Of a stretch of 64,000 bases of DNA, positions 47,078-60,509 are shown in pieces. Made by a program: the position numbers and the translations under genes. Source of the stretch: Nannobrachium achirus (lineage: Eukaryota > Chordata > Actinopteri > Myctophiformes > Myctophidae). The stretch covers positions 48,834,895 through 48,898,894 of the forward strand of contig OY997639.1 of the NCBI GenBank assembly GCA_963921795.1, in the 5' to 3' direction. Below the pieces are notes generated by a model, which saw nothing but the letters and a program-made list of their open reading frames with translations, was not told the DNA's origin and made no database searches. Within the stretch, counting starts at the first letter, position 1. The number at the start of each line of letters is the position of its first letter.

Positions 47078-47338
47078 TTAAAGGTGTAGCTCACCCCCAA
47101 AATGACTTTGTTTTCCTATTGATTACTCAAGCCATGGAGACTTGAGTGCCATAATATTTTTTTGTTTTTTTGTCACATTCCTAAGACAATAATTTGATTA
47201 CAATAAATGTACTATATACTATAACATCTTTGTCTTTGGAATGCGACAAATACAAAACAATATTATTGAACTCAAGGCCCCATGGCGTGAGTAATCATTA
47301 GGGAAAAAAAATCATTTTGGGGTGAACTACTCCTTTAA
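47078..47338. mobile_element. TTAA-flanked MITE, second copy
   Basis: TTAA at both ends, left 'aaggtgtagctcacccccaa' and right 'ttggggtgaactactcctt'. Related to 44331-44608 but lacking the 52-bp palindrome. Confidence 0.87.
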
Positions 47339-48433
47339 GGTAAAACATATAAACTAGTTTACTAAACTGCAAGTTGTTCTTATGATCAATGGAGCAAAAA
47401 CACAAGATCCCCTTTTCAATTAAAAAGCTCACGGTTGGTCTCATGGTGGTAAAATAAATACTCTGGAGCCAGGTGTGTAAATTCATGTCACACAAAATGA
47501 CTCCCTGTTCCTCTCTGACCTGAGTATCTCAAATGGATTTAAAGTTACTCTGCTCAGCTTTGTAAAGGTGTCTAAGATGCTGAGTTGGAGCTTTTGGGGC
47601 TGACTCTAGAGGGAGTGTCACTGTCAAGATGCCAGTGAAGGGGTGAAGGAAAGCTTTTCCACAGCAGTGGGAGTGTCTGACAGGCTGGGTACACGGCGCT
47701 GCCATCTCAAAGGCCGGCTGGAGAGTGTTTAGTTCCCGCAAGCACTTTCATGGAAAGTCTCCAACAGAGTTCATAGCTCAGATGCAGGTATACCGCAATC
47801 ACATCACGCTGCATGGGTTTGGATTACTATGCTCTTCTTGTTCATATTAAGGGCAAAAAGGTGAGAGAAGATAATGGCATATACCCTTGGCTAGCTCAGA
47901 CTTAACAATATATTTTCATCTGTCATGTGACACCGATTCAATCTTTCCACTGCTGTCTCAAGATGAAAATCCCACATAAATATTATTATTATTTTTTTCT
48001 TTTGGTTTTGTGGTTGGACAGCAATAAAAAAAGATCAGATTAGTGTGACATGTAGAATTATTACATTTTAGGTGATTGCAGCAGTAGAGCGAGAGGAAGT
48101 TATGGATAAAAAGGATACAGGAACCCTTCCATATCAGCAGTACTGACAGACAAGGGGTGAGCAGTGGATTGGCCAAGGCTTGTGGGTTCACAACACAGTC
48201 ATCTTGGCTATAACAGATATTTATCTCTGCCTGTCAAGGCAGCTATGACTTTTCAATCAAAGATTGATGCGAAGGGCCTTCATAGTTCAGGAGGATAACC
48301 TTGAGATTTGCCATGAGAATGGAACAGAGAATCTATTGGCTGCTGCCTTGTCCAAAGTGTAAGGTTAATTCTTTATCAGGTTTTATTTAACAAACCAAAC
48401 GGTTTGTTTCTTGTGGGTGGGGGTGTTACTGAC

Positions 48434-48860
48434 ATTCAGGGGCGTCTAGCGTGCCGGGCCACGGAGCCAAATCATCTGCTCCATGAAAGGCTCACAGTAA
48501 CAGCAGAGCCTCCCCGGAGCCTCACGTCGAGACACCCATTTCTGCCTGCCGTACGGGAACTCCTGCAGCAATGTATTGAGTATAACATCAGTGCGGCAAG
48601 ATGGGTGGATCACGTTTGGAGCATGCTGGGAGGTAAACACCTCTAGACTCCATGTCTTCATCCCCGACGTCGGTTTTCCCCCTACTGGGGTGGACCTGCT
48701 TAGACTGGCATTGGAATCGCCTCTGAACCGGCGTTGGGCGTTTCCGCTCATCCATGCATAGATGGGGCCAGGGCCCCTAGTGCGGCTTGTGAGTGTGGCG
48801 CAGAGGAACAGACAGCAGATCATGTAATTCTGGAATGCCCCATGTATGGGATGCATCCGG
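48434..48860 (+). mobile_element. Non-LTR retrotransposon ORF2 C-terminal fragment
   Basis: Broken + frames read HLLHERLTVTAEPPRSLTSR, NISAARWVDHVWSM, then a Cys/His knuckle CECGAEEQTADHVILECPMY, typical of the C-terminus of LINE ORF2. Degenerate. Confidence 0.75.
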
Positions 48861-49324
48861 TTCTGTGTGAATTCAGATTAGCTAATATACTGTAGGTTGA
48901 GTGGTAACAAGCATTGCATTAGTAGGAGAACTGACCAAGATAAGTACCGTAAGTGCATATTATTGATTTTCACTTTCACAAGATAACTGGTTATAGCACT
49001 CTGGGTAAGAGTATTATGTTTGCACTTAGGGTAGAATAGTAGATTAGCCAGTGCAGGTTTTTGATTCTTTTCTTTCCACTTGGTAGATATGGGGTTTGGA
49101 CTGATATGGATTTTTTTGTTTTGGCACCTCTCTGGTCCTGTATGCATCTACTTCATTGTAAATATCCATTCACTATATTACAATACTACCTCAAGTTACA
49201 GAATCTTCAAATATGCAAAATCCTTTTGATCACATGAAATAAAAATATATCTGTATGGACTGAAATCCCAAAGGAATTACTATCATGTATCCAATCTTTG
49301 CTCTCATTATATGGAGGACAGAAT

Positions 49325-49492
49325 ACTTTTTGAGTGGTGGTTACACCGTCTCCTATACGTGGCCGTGTGTGTATGCGTGTGTGTGTGTGTGTGTGTGTGT
49401 GCGTGTGTCCGTGTCTGTATGTAGCCTGCAGAGCCTGCAGTACCTTTTCTGACCACACATGTTAAGGGAGGGGCGCTGTTGTTCAGGCCAGA

Positions 49493-49590
<98 letters not shown>

Positions 49591-49623
49591 GACCACCGCT
49601 CAGTTCACACGGGTGTGATTTTT
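49325..49623 (+). repeat. Composite repeat with CA core, copy 2
   Basis: 'tttttgagtggtggttacac', a GT run, 'accacacatgttaagggagg', a (CA)n run of about 47 units (49496-49589), then 'caccgctcagttcacacggg'. Confidence 0.85.
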
Positions 49624-49849
49624 AGCTGGTCAGCAGGACCAGCTCTTTAAACAGATTACATTGTCCTGAGACATTCAGGGGACCTAGGGGACCTATTTGC
49701 CGATTGGCTGTCCATGTCACATGGTCACCGAGCTCATGATCCATTGGCCAGGCCCTCCAGATCTGTACTGCTGTAATGACATATTTTGTCCAGCAGGGAG
49801 CACCATTCCTTCACACTGAGGCGGTGCCTGTGGCCAGCCTGCTTGTGAT

Positions 49850-50925
49850 AAATGAAACAGAGAAGAAAAGAGAGGTCTATACTTGAGTAAAAGTACAAAA
49901 GTATTGGCATCAAAGTACAAAATGTTTGTATGATTGCTTGTAGATCGGCTATCATTCTTTGATTTTCACAAGTCATTGTTGACATCATCATCCATTTAAG
50001 CTTTATAATTAGCTTCATACTAACATTAACATTATTTTTCTTCTTTCAATTCTAAACGTAGAGATTAGGTTATGAAAGGAAGGTGATTAGGTGATGAAAA
50101 CTAGCAAAACTATAGCAGCCATTCACTTTAATCAACGCGATGCATCCAATGTAATTGTGATGAGGATGTCAAACAAACGTTAATCACGTCGTATTTAATT
50201 ATACTTCATCTGTTACAGATGATTGTCCAAATAAACCGTACGTTATTTAAACTGTGAGCCATTTATAGACAATATGCAGTGTTGCCCTGGGCATCGTTGT
50301 AGGCTGTAGTAGGTGATGTGTCACACCATCTGCATACCATCTGCATTAACATATGAACTGAACGAGTATGCAAGTTGTCAATGATTTAACTCTATGACCA
50401 TGATATGGGCTTTGGTGTGAAGTCATGAAAATATCGTACCCTACACAATTTACAAAAGCAACACAAAGTACATTCATTGATGAGCTGCTTCTTCCTGTCA
50501 TCTGATCAGTGTCCACACAGTAGATTAATTCGAGTTGCATTTTAATATCAAATGAAACAGAGCAAAAACGATGTGCTGAATGAACCAATGCGAGTCTTTG
50601 AGAATTACAGTTAGTATCTTCACAAATAATGAGCACATTTCTAGAGACACGGTAACACATTCATTGTACTAAATGACAAGAAAGCATATATTTAGAACGA
50701 TATGTAGCAGTGAAATACCACAAGATTTTGGAAAATGCCTACAATCAATACACTTATTTGAACACCTTGGTTACATTAAGTTCTGCATAATGCGTACTTT
50801 CTGCTTTTGGTACATTTCAATACAAATACTTTTTATACTTGTACTCAAGTAAATTTTGAATACAAGTCTTCCACTTGTATGATACTTAAGTAAAGAATGC
50901 GAGTACTTTTCCCACTACTGCCTAA
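49850..50925. repeat. Diffuse repeat with 'acttgagtaaaagtac' ends
   Basis: 'tacttgagtaaaagtacaaa' near 49880 and 'gtacttttcccactactgcc' near 50905 resemble the inverted ends of a common fish hAT MITE. The interior is unremarkable AT-rich sequence; 51020-51135 holds another related fragment. Confidence 0.45.
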
Positions 50926-51135
50926 TAAGCATGCTAGTTTTAGTAAAATCAGACATCACAGATAGATTTATAGAGTAATAGGCTATATGGCAACTGTAAA
51001 CTTAGCAGGAGTCCTCCAGGCTATGGGGGAAAGTAGCTGTTGGAAAAAGTACTCAAATGTTTTACACTTGTTTTTTTAAAAGTATCTTAAAAGTATCAAT
51101 ACTGCACTGTAGATGTACTCAGTTATAAGTAAAAG

Positions 51136-51330
<195 letters not shown>

Positions 51331-51400
51331 ACAGTATACAGTACAGTAAAGTACAGTAAGGTAATACGCAGTTATTACTGTTGTTTGAGCACGCCCGAGT

Positions 51401-51500
51401 TTTTTCAAAACTTTTTTTTTCCAAAAAACATTTTTTTCCAAAACTTTTTTTTTTTCAAAAAACATTTTTTTTTTTTTTCAAAAAACATTTTTTTTTTCAT
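51401..51500. repeat. T-rich tandem repeat
   Basis: Five units of roughly 'ttttttttccaaaaaacatt' with variable T-run lengths. Confidence 0.85.
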
Positions 51501-52470
51501 CTGACCAGCTTATATATTGACTGTGTCAATTCTTGTTTTTTACTGCATAACTGCAATATATGCACTTGCAAATCCATTTAAACAATCTCAAAATCCATAA
51601 CAAACAGAGCATAATCAGCAGTTATAATGCTCTTTAATGGTAACGTGCAATGAAACGTGCCATCGGGCCTGTTAAGATTGTGTCAAACTTGATGATATGA
51701 TACTGCCTAAAGCCTAACCTGAGTACTATACATGAACCCACAGTGAAAGCTGGGGAACATTAATCCTGATTTATTATAGTTCCATGCCTGTGTCGCTCAC
51801 TGAAAATAGCCCATCTACAATCTCCCAAGCTCGTGCTGTGATGTGTTGTTGTAGATCGTCTATTTTTGGTGCAACCAAACATAAATCAGGCATTAGACAG
51901 AGGATACAAGCCAACTACTTCATGTCACATTCTCCCTGTCAGAAAAGGGAGAAGATTAGAGTTTGGGACTCTTCTTCCTTGACAGAATTCATACAGTAAA
52001 AATGGATTTCACATAAGCCATGACAACCATGGAACAATAACTGACGCTGGCATTTCACTCTCGTTACGGCTTTGACGTGACAAACCCTTGCTGCCACCAG
52101 CCAGTGGTCAAATGTCAGTTTAAAGACACAGCTTGCTTCCTAGTTAAACTGACATATTGAAGTTAAACAATTCCCTTGACCGGAGGAACACAACTGTATA
52201 GTACTGTGAAATCTTTGTATAAAAATCTTTGTTTTTTCAATAAAAAGTTACAGTCCATGAGCTTTTATGTGCATTGTCTCTGAAAGTGCGAAAGTATTCT
52301 GTTGTAACATTTAAACCTCAAGCTTTGCAAAAAATAAATAAATAAAATAAGAAAAACCCCAAAACAGAAAACCAGTGTGACTTCTACTTCAAAATGATTT
52401 TCTGTTAATAAAACAAATATCGTTGCTGTTGGGAGGAATCCATATGTCCATAACCGTAAAAAATAAAATA

Positions 52471-52937
<467 letters not shown>

Positions 52938-53294
52938 TGTGTGTTCCAGACTCCCAGTGGATCCAATTAGTCCATGGGCCAGACCAGATAATGGTACCAA
53001 ATATGTTTTAATCGGCTACATACACATTTAGTCAAGGTAACAGAACAGAAATAGTGTTAAATACTGTAGTATGAAGTTCAAAAAACGCTGTCATCAGATT
53101 CCACACAATTTGCAATCTAAAGATCCCAAGGGGACCTCTGTGTGGAGTCTTATGCTCATCAGTAGCTGATGAGTAGTGATAGAAGGCAGAATGTTGCACC
53201 TTGCATGCACCCAAGAGGGTTAAGGTTAGGATACTTCCAAGTTTACAACTTTCCCAAATCCTAATGATTGTGTTTTTCATCCGATTGCCTCAAA

Positions 53295-53466
53295 TTCGAT
53301 GTCGATGTTGGCTCTTCCTATCATTGTGAAGCAGAATTCACCAAGCATTGGATTGTTCACCCACTAATATGGAACGTGAGCTGGGTTAGACCGTCGTGAC
53401 AGGTTAGTTTTACCCTACTGATATGTTGTTGTTGCAATAGTAATCCCGCTCAGTACGAGAGGAACC
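53295..53466 (+). pseudogene. 28S rRNA fragment
   Basis: About 170 bases closely resembling the 3' domain of vertebrate 28S rRNA, including GAAGCAGAATTCACCAAGC, GGATTGTTCACCCACTAATA and the sarcin-ricin loop AGTACGAGAGGAACC. It has small insertions and deletions (an extra 'gatgt' near 53303, lost bases in 'ccgtcgtga-caggtt') and ends abruptly after GGAACC, so it is a pseudogene fragment inserted in repeat DNA. Confidence 0.9.
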
Positions 53467-53640
53467 TTCCTGCCCTGGAATCAGCCAGCGTATACTGTCC
53501 GTGCGTAGGATGGCGTACATCGTAAAACCAGTGATGAAAAGAGAACACCAGCAGCCAATCAATGCTCTTCACTGGTCGAAAGTCCCCACTGACAGAAATT
53601 AATGGGTAAGACTGTATCCAGCAGATGGTAAACTCTATCT

Positions 53641-53769
<129 letters not shown>

Positions 53770-53905
53770 AGTTCTAGATGACTAGCCCCTTCGGTGCCAC
53801 ACCATAATAATAATAATAATTTGGTTGCCACTCCTTGGTGATTTTTGTGTCACTGTATATTTGCACATACATGTAATGTGTCCTCTGCATTTACTACTAT
53901 ATAAC

Positions 53906-54103
53906 TAATGCCTCATTCACACTACAGATATAGTTGAACATTTTGCTTGGTAATTCAATGTAATCTCAATGGAAACCAGCTTTAAAGGCTGGGCGTGTCG
54001 GCTGTCCTTGGAATCCAGCCTTTAAAGCTGGTTTCCATTGAGATTACATTGAATTACCAAGCAAAACGTTCAACTATATATCTGTAGTGTGAATGAGGCA
54101 TTA
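53906..54103. mobile_element. Near-perfect hairpin MITE, 198 bp
   Basis: Arms of about 88 bases running from 'taatgcctcattcacactac' to the complementary '..gtagtgtgaatgaggcatta', loop about 20 bases. Both ends abut TA, so a TA duplication (Tc1/mariner type) is possible. Confidence 0.88.
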
Positions 54104-54111
54104 GAGCAGTG

Positions 54112-54271
54112 AGCAGCATTCTGTGGCGCTCAGGGAGCAATTAGGGGTTAAGGGTCTTGCTCAGGGACACAGATCAACACATTGCTGGCCCGGCCGGGAA
54201 TCATACCTGGGACAATCAGGGCCTCTAGCTCCCCAGGCAGGCTCACTAAACCACTCAGCTATAGCCGCCCC
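54112..54271 (-). mobile_element. tRNA-derived SINE (inverted)
   Basis: On the minus strand it begins 'ggggcggctatagctgagtg' (A box TAGCTGAGTGG), has 'ggtatgattcc' (B-box-like) and the body 'tccctgagcaagaccctta'. Confidence 0.8.
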
Positions 54272-55834
54272 AGACCCATAGCCTAACACTAATAACCTAC
54301 CAGTCAGCAAGGTCTATCTATCATATAAAAATCTATGAATAAAAAAATACAAGGTCTATCTATGAATAAAAAATATCACAACTAGTATTTGCCCACCTAG
54401 ATTGTACTGATTTGTAAAATGTCATGGGGTCTTTGCCCATGGACTAAATGCAGTTATTGAAACTCACAAACGTAATCACTTTCAACCTGGCTTCCATATT
54501 TTGAGCATGTCACTAACCTTTTCCAATTTATTTTTAAATGTATTCAAAAACAGCTAAAATAGCATAACATCACAATGGAATAGATTTGGAGCTTGAAGAA
54601 CGAAGAAAGAATTTTGCATGACCGTTTCATATGCCATAGTATAAAATAGTCATGGGGGTGGGGTTGGCATAACGATGAAATATGGAGATATAAGCCTTGG
54701 TTTCTGCGAGACAGCAATGACATCCTGTAGTCTCTGCGTGACATCTCTAAGGGTGATTGATCTAAAGCTAGACATTTTGTAGGCCTGCTTCAAAAGCTGA
54801 CACTGCTTATCACATGATCAGCAACAGAAGTACATTTGAATATTCTTCCTTGGACACAATGTTCTCAATCATGGTCTTTAAGATAACGTCCTATGTGACA
54901 CACTTTCCTCCCCGTTTCATTTTTATGCTTGAGCTCAGAGAACACAGACAGTATTAAAAACATGTAAAATGTCAAGTTTGCAAGATGTATCACACAGTAG
55001 ATGTATACATTATCCCCAAACATTTATCTGACAAGAGGAAATGATGCAGGAGAATCCATGACTCATAACGGCAGTTCTCCGTCTCTAAATCATAATATTG
55101 CATTGTAAGTATTCTGATCACAGTGCAGCCGTGCACCTTCCCTTAAAGGAGCCCCATTCTGAGCCAGCTGCTTTATGCAGGTTGAATCTAAATGACCTTT
55201 TATCTGATTTTCAAAGGTGCTAAACCATTTGTTGCACTCTTTTGTAGGATAGACTGCAAAACAAAATAGAAGAGAGAATCAATCAGTGCTGCAGTATATC
55301 AGGTTAACCATGGGTGGTACTATTAGATAAAAATGTATAAAGTGCAAATGTGAAACGTTGTTTTATTACTCACATCACTCTCAGGCTACATTCTGCTGCT
55401 GCTTGGTTAGTAAATTGAAAAATGACAACCATAAAATACAAACAGAAGAAGTTGCTAAATTCTTTGTCTTGGTCCACATAATATGCCTATTTTTTTTAAT
55501 AGCTCACAATAGCTATAGAATGAAATGTAACATTTTAGCCGCTATACTTTGGCAAAGGTCATGAGTATAGCATTAGGGTTAACCCATGGGGTATAGTGGA
55601 AGGGGAGTGCAATGAAGCAAAGCTCCTTCACTTCTAAAAATATGATTTTGATCAATTCAAATTAGTTTGTTTTCATATATTGACACAGCGATTTGGCTCA
55701 ATTGGTCGTGCTCGACGTGCTGCCTGTCAGCATAACAGCCAACGTCCGTGGCAGGTCTGTCCAATGCCTGTTAGTCAAAGGAACATGTTCTGCTCCCCTC
55801 GGGCAATAGGATCTAAACTCTAAGCTCTCTAGGA

Positions 55835-56461
55835 CATGTGTTTTCAAAGTGGGTGACAGGTTAGGGTTAGGGTACCCTGGGGTGCCGCGGCGGCAGTCCG
55901 GGGGTGCCGCGAGATAATTTGATAATGTTTGGAATTTATTTAGACACTTAGAAATATATTTAGTATCATTTTAAACTTGAAGTACAAAGTTATTTTCAGT
56001 CAGTTCTAACCAAAATGGCGATTATCTCAATGTTTTCCTCGCAACAAAATCACTGTTGGGCAGAAACCTCGTATCTCCAAGTTTCAAATGTGTATGTCAT
56101 TTGGTAAAGCAAAGCCCTGCTTCATCATACAAGACTGTTGCACAAAACAAGTGAAAACAGCCGATCTACAATCACACAACGCCTCGCGATGCGAGGCGTT
56201 GTGTGCTTGTAGATCTGCTGTTTTCACTAGTTTAGTACATTTTATAGATGATAAATACAAAACGAACGGTTTCCACCCGACAACGACGATAAACTATAAA
56301 TATAAGGTGCTGGGAGTGAAGTTTATAATGTAGGGGTAGCCTCGTATCCGCCCTCTTCCGGAAACCATTAGGAAGTTGGTCGTTTACAAGGCTAATGTAG
56401 TGCCTCGGATTAAAAAAATATTCATGGGGTGCCCTGAGACAAAAATGTTTGTGAACCCCTG
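55835..56461. mobile_element. hAT-type MITE with 8-bp TSD
   Basis: Diverged ends 'catgtgttttcaaag' and 'tttgtgaacccctg' with perfect duplication CTCTAGGA (55827-55834 and 56462-56469). It carries the most perfect copy of the recurrent hairpin (56150-56228), itself bracketed by 'gggcagaaacc' and the inverted 'ggtttccaccc'. Confidence 0.88.
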
Positions 56462-57025
56462 CTCTAGGAGATCCAAAACTCACGACGCGAACTGGGAAAC
56501 GTATGTGCTCGTATTTCAATAATGTAAACATATTCATTTTAATTCATTTACTGCCCAAGCCTGAGTTTTCCAAGTTATTCTCGATTTCTTTGCGTGCCGA
56601 GTTTACAGAGCTATTAATCAATTCAATTTGATTAAAAACAATCCAAAATCGGATCGCCGCTCTGGGGTTACTAAGTAACCTAGAGATAGTGCTTCCGTTC
56701 CGTCCTGGGCCCAGAAGCGGAACCGGATATGCATTTTTTTGGGGGGCGGGACAACATGTTTCTCTGTGGCCACTTTCAGCTGTTTACTTCCTTGTTAGAC
56801 AGCAATGCTAGCATGGATAACATTGAGCCTTTTGTAATCTTGAACAGACACTGCGACCACGCGGATCGTGTACGTTAAAAGGTGAGAAAATCACGGCATA
56901 TAAAGCTAAACATTTTCGGGGCAGTCAATGAGTCAATTGGATGAGCTAGCATGGTGTGGGATCTGAGGGTCCTGTGGAAGGTGAGTCCGAGTGCCGAGTC
57001 GGCCGAGTGCACCACAACAGCATAG

Positions 57026-57425
57026 CAGTGGCTCTCAACCTGTGGGTCGGGACCTCCAGGGGGTCCCCAAAATATTTTGGGGGGTCCCCAGATGATTAAC
57101 TTAATGGGCAACATTGTTTTCTCACTCAACAGTAAACAAACCAACATAACATTTAAGTGCATAGAGGAAGCATTTCTAAAGTGACAATTTAAGGACTTTT
57201 TAATACCTCTAAAATGACAAATTAAACATTGGCCAAATTATCAAATATTAGAGGCAGCATTGTGAAAATAGCTGATCTACATGCTCACAACGCCTCGCAA
57301 CTGCTATTTTCACAATAGAACAGTGTTATACAAAATGTAATGCCTCAACTCTCGTCAGGGTGGGGGGTCCCCAGTTCAAATATGGTTATTTTGGGGCCGC
57401 GGCCTGAAAAGGTTGAGAACCACTG
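57026..57425. mobile_element. hAT-type MITE (CTCTCAACCTGTGGG family), second copy
   Basis: Same family and orientation as 15842-16265. Ends 'cagtggctctcaacc' and 'ggttgagaaccactg'. The internal hairpin has lost most of its right arm. The target duplication is degraded. Confidence 0.88.
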
Positions 57426-57449
57426 CTTTATAGGACAATGAAAGACAAA

Positions 57450-57726
57450 CACCACTCTTCGGGCATCTAGTACGGATGCCTCCAGAGTGTATCCCTAGGG
57501 AGGTCCTCGCTGTATGTCCTATACTGGGAGGAGACCCCCTGGCAGAACAAGGACGAGATGGAGGGATTACATCTCCACACTGACCTGGGAGCGCCTCGGG
57601 ATCTCCCAGGAGGAAGTGGCTAACGTTGCTCAGGAGAGGGAAGACTGGAAATCTCTGTTGGAACTGTTACCCCCGCGACCCGATTCTGGATACGCGGTTG
57701 AAGATGGATGGATGGATGGATGGATG
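57450..57726 (+). mobile_element. LINE ORF2 3' end with (ATGG)n tail
   Basis: Open + frame reading RRPPGRTRTRWRDYISTLTW, ERLGISQEEVANVAQEREDW and KSLLELLPPRPDSGY before a GGAT/ATGG tail, the typical C-terminus of a fish non-LTR retrotransposon. 5' truncated. Confidence 0.8.
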
Positions 57727-58544
57727 GAAACACCACCCTAATAACGGACCCTTTGTGAAGATGCGGACTGGTAAGCACTTGAGCTGTCTCAAAGCCCTGG
57801 GCTCAAGGCTCAAAAAGGGAAAGATAACATAGCAAAATAGGCAACAAGAAATGAGACGTGCTGGGGCATGAGGTGGAATCTAAATAGTTTTCAGACTGTA
57901 GAGGAAGTCAGAGACAAGATAAAGATAGAACCAACTGACAGCCAGCAAGAGAGAGATACTGTTCCCTTGTTCTCTGCCCCAGAATAAAATATTACATGTA
58001 CTGTTTAAATTAAGGAGCCCAATTACTCACTCACAAGCTAGAAGTGATCAAAAGGAAGCCCCTCTCTACTTTGCTGCGGCTCTTGGGATCTTCCTGAGGG
58101 GAGTTTTGGGGAGCGTGGGAGTTTTGTGACGGCCATGATGGAGGCTGTGAGTGAGTGCCAATGATGAATTTAGAACAATGAATGGTGTGATTGAAATCAC
58201 TAGTCATGCCCTCCAAGAGTTTCAGTTTGACACCCTGAATAGAAGACTCACTAGATCAGGGATTTACTACAGTGAATGAGCACTGGAGAGAGGAGAGAGA
58301 GAATGCTGCCCATTATCTGGACTGGGCTGTGATGGGCTGGCAAAAGGCATCTCTGTCCAACAGTATAAAGGATCTGGAGTGAGTCTGATACATCTGCAGC
58401 ATCAATAATGACCCAAAACATAAGGGTCAGTAGGTCACCCACCTCTCTCTGTAATTATGTCTAGGTCATTTCAAAAATGTTTATGTGGGGAGAAGGACTT
58501 TGTTTTATTATTTATGTTGAGTATACTGTATGTATGTTCTATGG

Positions 58545-58691
58545 CAGTGGTTCTCAACCTTTTCAGGCCGCGACCCCCAGAATAATCATATTTTAACTGG
58601 GGACCCCCCACCCTGACGAGCTCTATTTTGTATAACACGGTTGGTTCTATTGTGAAAATAGCATATCTACATGCTCACAACGCCTCGCAAT
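58545..58691. mobile_element. Truncated hAT-type MITE, inverted third copy
   Basis: 'cagtggttctcaaccttttc' followed by the family interior in the opposite orientation, broken off in the hairpin at 'acgcctcgcaa'. Confidence 0.85.
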
Positions 58692-58974
58692 TATCAAGCA
58701 AGTATCAGTATCTTCCTGATCTGAACAGCTGTCTGTCTAGGCTAGGTGATTTGTGTATTCGATATTGTATGTAAAGCCAATGTATTCTTGCAGTTAGGGA
58801 CAGTAACCTGGCTGTCACACCGCGAGGTGGTCAGGCCTTTTTGGCTCTCTTCTGTATCCTGTAGTGTACAGGCTTTTGCTATGCTGTTTGCCATTCTTGG
58901 ATTATTCTGTTACTGCCTTCTAAAATAAACGCCTGGACATCAACGCATCACCGTTCTGGAATCATATTCTTATT

Positions 58975-59987
58975 GCGACCGTAGGTCGCATTTACTACCA
59001 AAACCTCCACAGGCTGTCCGTCTGTCTGTCTGTCTGTCTGTCTGTCTGTGAGTCAGTCACACTTTTGCCCTGCTCATATCTCCACAACCGTTGCCCCCAT
59101 CCATGCCAAATTTTGCACACACACTCCTTACCTGCCAAACTACAACCTCCAAGGACCCCCAGAGCTCCAGGGACCCCCAGGTCCCTGGGGGACCCCCAGG
59201 TGTAAAAGAATGTCCGTCCGTGAGGCACACGTCACACGTCACACTTTTGCCCTGCTCATATCTCCACAACCGTTGCCCCCATCCATGCCACATTTTGCAC
59301 ACACACTCCTTACCTGCCAAACTACAACCTCCAAGGACCCCCGGAGCTTCAGGGACCCCCAGTTCCCTGGGGGACCCCCAGGTGTAAAAAATGACCAAAT
59401 GTGCAAAAATGACCAAATGACCACCCCAACGGGGCTGCTCACAGGGAATTCCTGGGGACCACCCACTCCTGCTGCTCCAGAACGGATGCAAAAGTGGTGA
59501 CGCCCCCAGTGGAGGACCCCCTCCACTGCAGCTCACATAAAATGCCGTAACTCTGCCTAGGAGCGTCCGGGAGAGCCGGGGCCGGTACCTATTCGTCCGC
59601 CAAGGCAACGCGGAGACCCCACCCCTCATTTCTCACATGGCCCTCTTCTAGCGCCACCTTCAGGCCGATTTTTAAAACACATTTTTGGCCACTGCTCCTA
59701 AAGTTTTGGCCCTAAAATCACGCAAATTGCTACACAGTATGTCTACACTCATCCCATCAACATGAATCTGTCCCATATAGCGCCACCTTCAGGCCGATTT
59801 TTAAAAACACATTTTTGGACACTGCTCCTACAGATTTTGCCCTAAAATCTCGAAAATCACTACACAGTATGTCTACACTCATGTCATCAACATGGATCAG
59901 GAAGATTGTGGAAAAACACATTTTTGCCCTATTTGTGGAGATAAGTGACCTACGGTCGCTTATCTCCCGATTAGGGAGTCTTACTGG
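58975..59987 (+). mobile_element. Helitron/Helentron-like element A
   Basis: Starts with palindrome GCGACCGTAGGTCGC (58975-58989) and a TGTC run. It includes two direct copies of about 185 bases (59060-59245 and 59246-59400, 'ttttgccctgctcatatctc') and two roughly 126-base units ('tagcgccaccttcaggccga', 59648-59915). Ends CTCCC-gatta-GGGAG, tctta, CTGG before T (59984-59988). Its subterminal 'gacctacggtcgc' is an inverted match to the start. Classification is inferred. Confidence 0.55.
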
Positions 59988-60091
59988 TTAGTTATAGTTA
60001 GAGATTTAGAGTGAATTTCTTACTTAACAAAGCCATTATCTTTACCTTGTACCAATAGATAGCAATACATCTACAATGAACACTATTAATT

Positions 60092-60508
60092 GCGACCGTC
60101 AGGTCAATTCTCACATGGCCCTCTTCTAGCGCCACCATGAGGCCGATTTTTGCAAAACACATTTTTGGACACTGCTCCAACAATTTTTGCCCTAAAATCA
60201 CGCAAATCGGTACACAATATGTCTACACTCATCTCATCAACATGGATCTGTCCCATTTAGCGCCACCTTCATGCCGATTTTTTAAAACACATTTTTGGAC
60301 ACTTCTCCTACAGATTTGGCCCAAAAATCACGCGAATCGCTACACAGTATGTCTACACTCATGTCATCAACATGGATCTGTCCCATACAGCGCCACCATC
60401 AGGCCGAATTTTTCAAACACATTTTTGGACACTGCTCCTACAAATTTTGCCCTAAAATCACGCTGCGACCTGACGGTCGCTTATCTCCCGATTAGGGAGT
60501 CTTACTGG
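60092..60508 (+). mobile_element. Helitron/Helentron-like element B
   Basis: Starts GCGACCGTCAGGTC, contains three further 126-base units and ends with the same CTCCC-gatta-GGGAG, tctta, CTGG-T terminus as element A (60485-60509), preceded by GCGACCTGACGGTCGC. Confidence 0.55.
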
Positions 60509-60509
60509 T

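Noticed and set aside
49353..49650. Long open frames made of CVCVCV or HTHTHT repeats (also at 3926-4239, 30180-30601, 52405-52919 and 53450-53831)
   Set aside because: They are translations of CA/GT microsatellites, not genes.
59048..59629. Open frames of 95-190 codons on both strands
   Set aside because: Low-complexity Pro/Gly-rich readings of direct repeats in a non-coding element. They overlap on opposite strands and match no family I know.
58975..60508. CRISPR-like reading of regularly spaced repeats
   Set aside because: Units are about 126 bases of contiguous tandem repeat without spacers, in a vertebrate genome.
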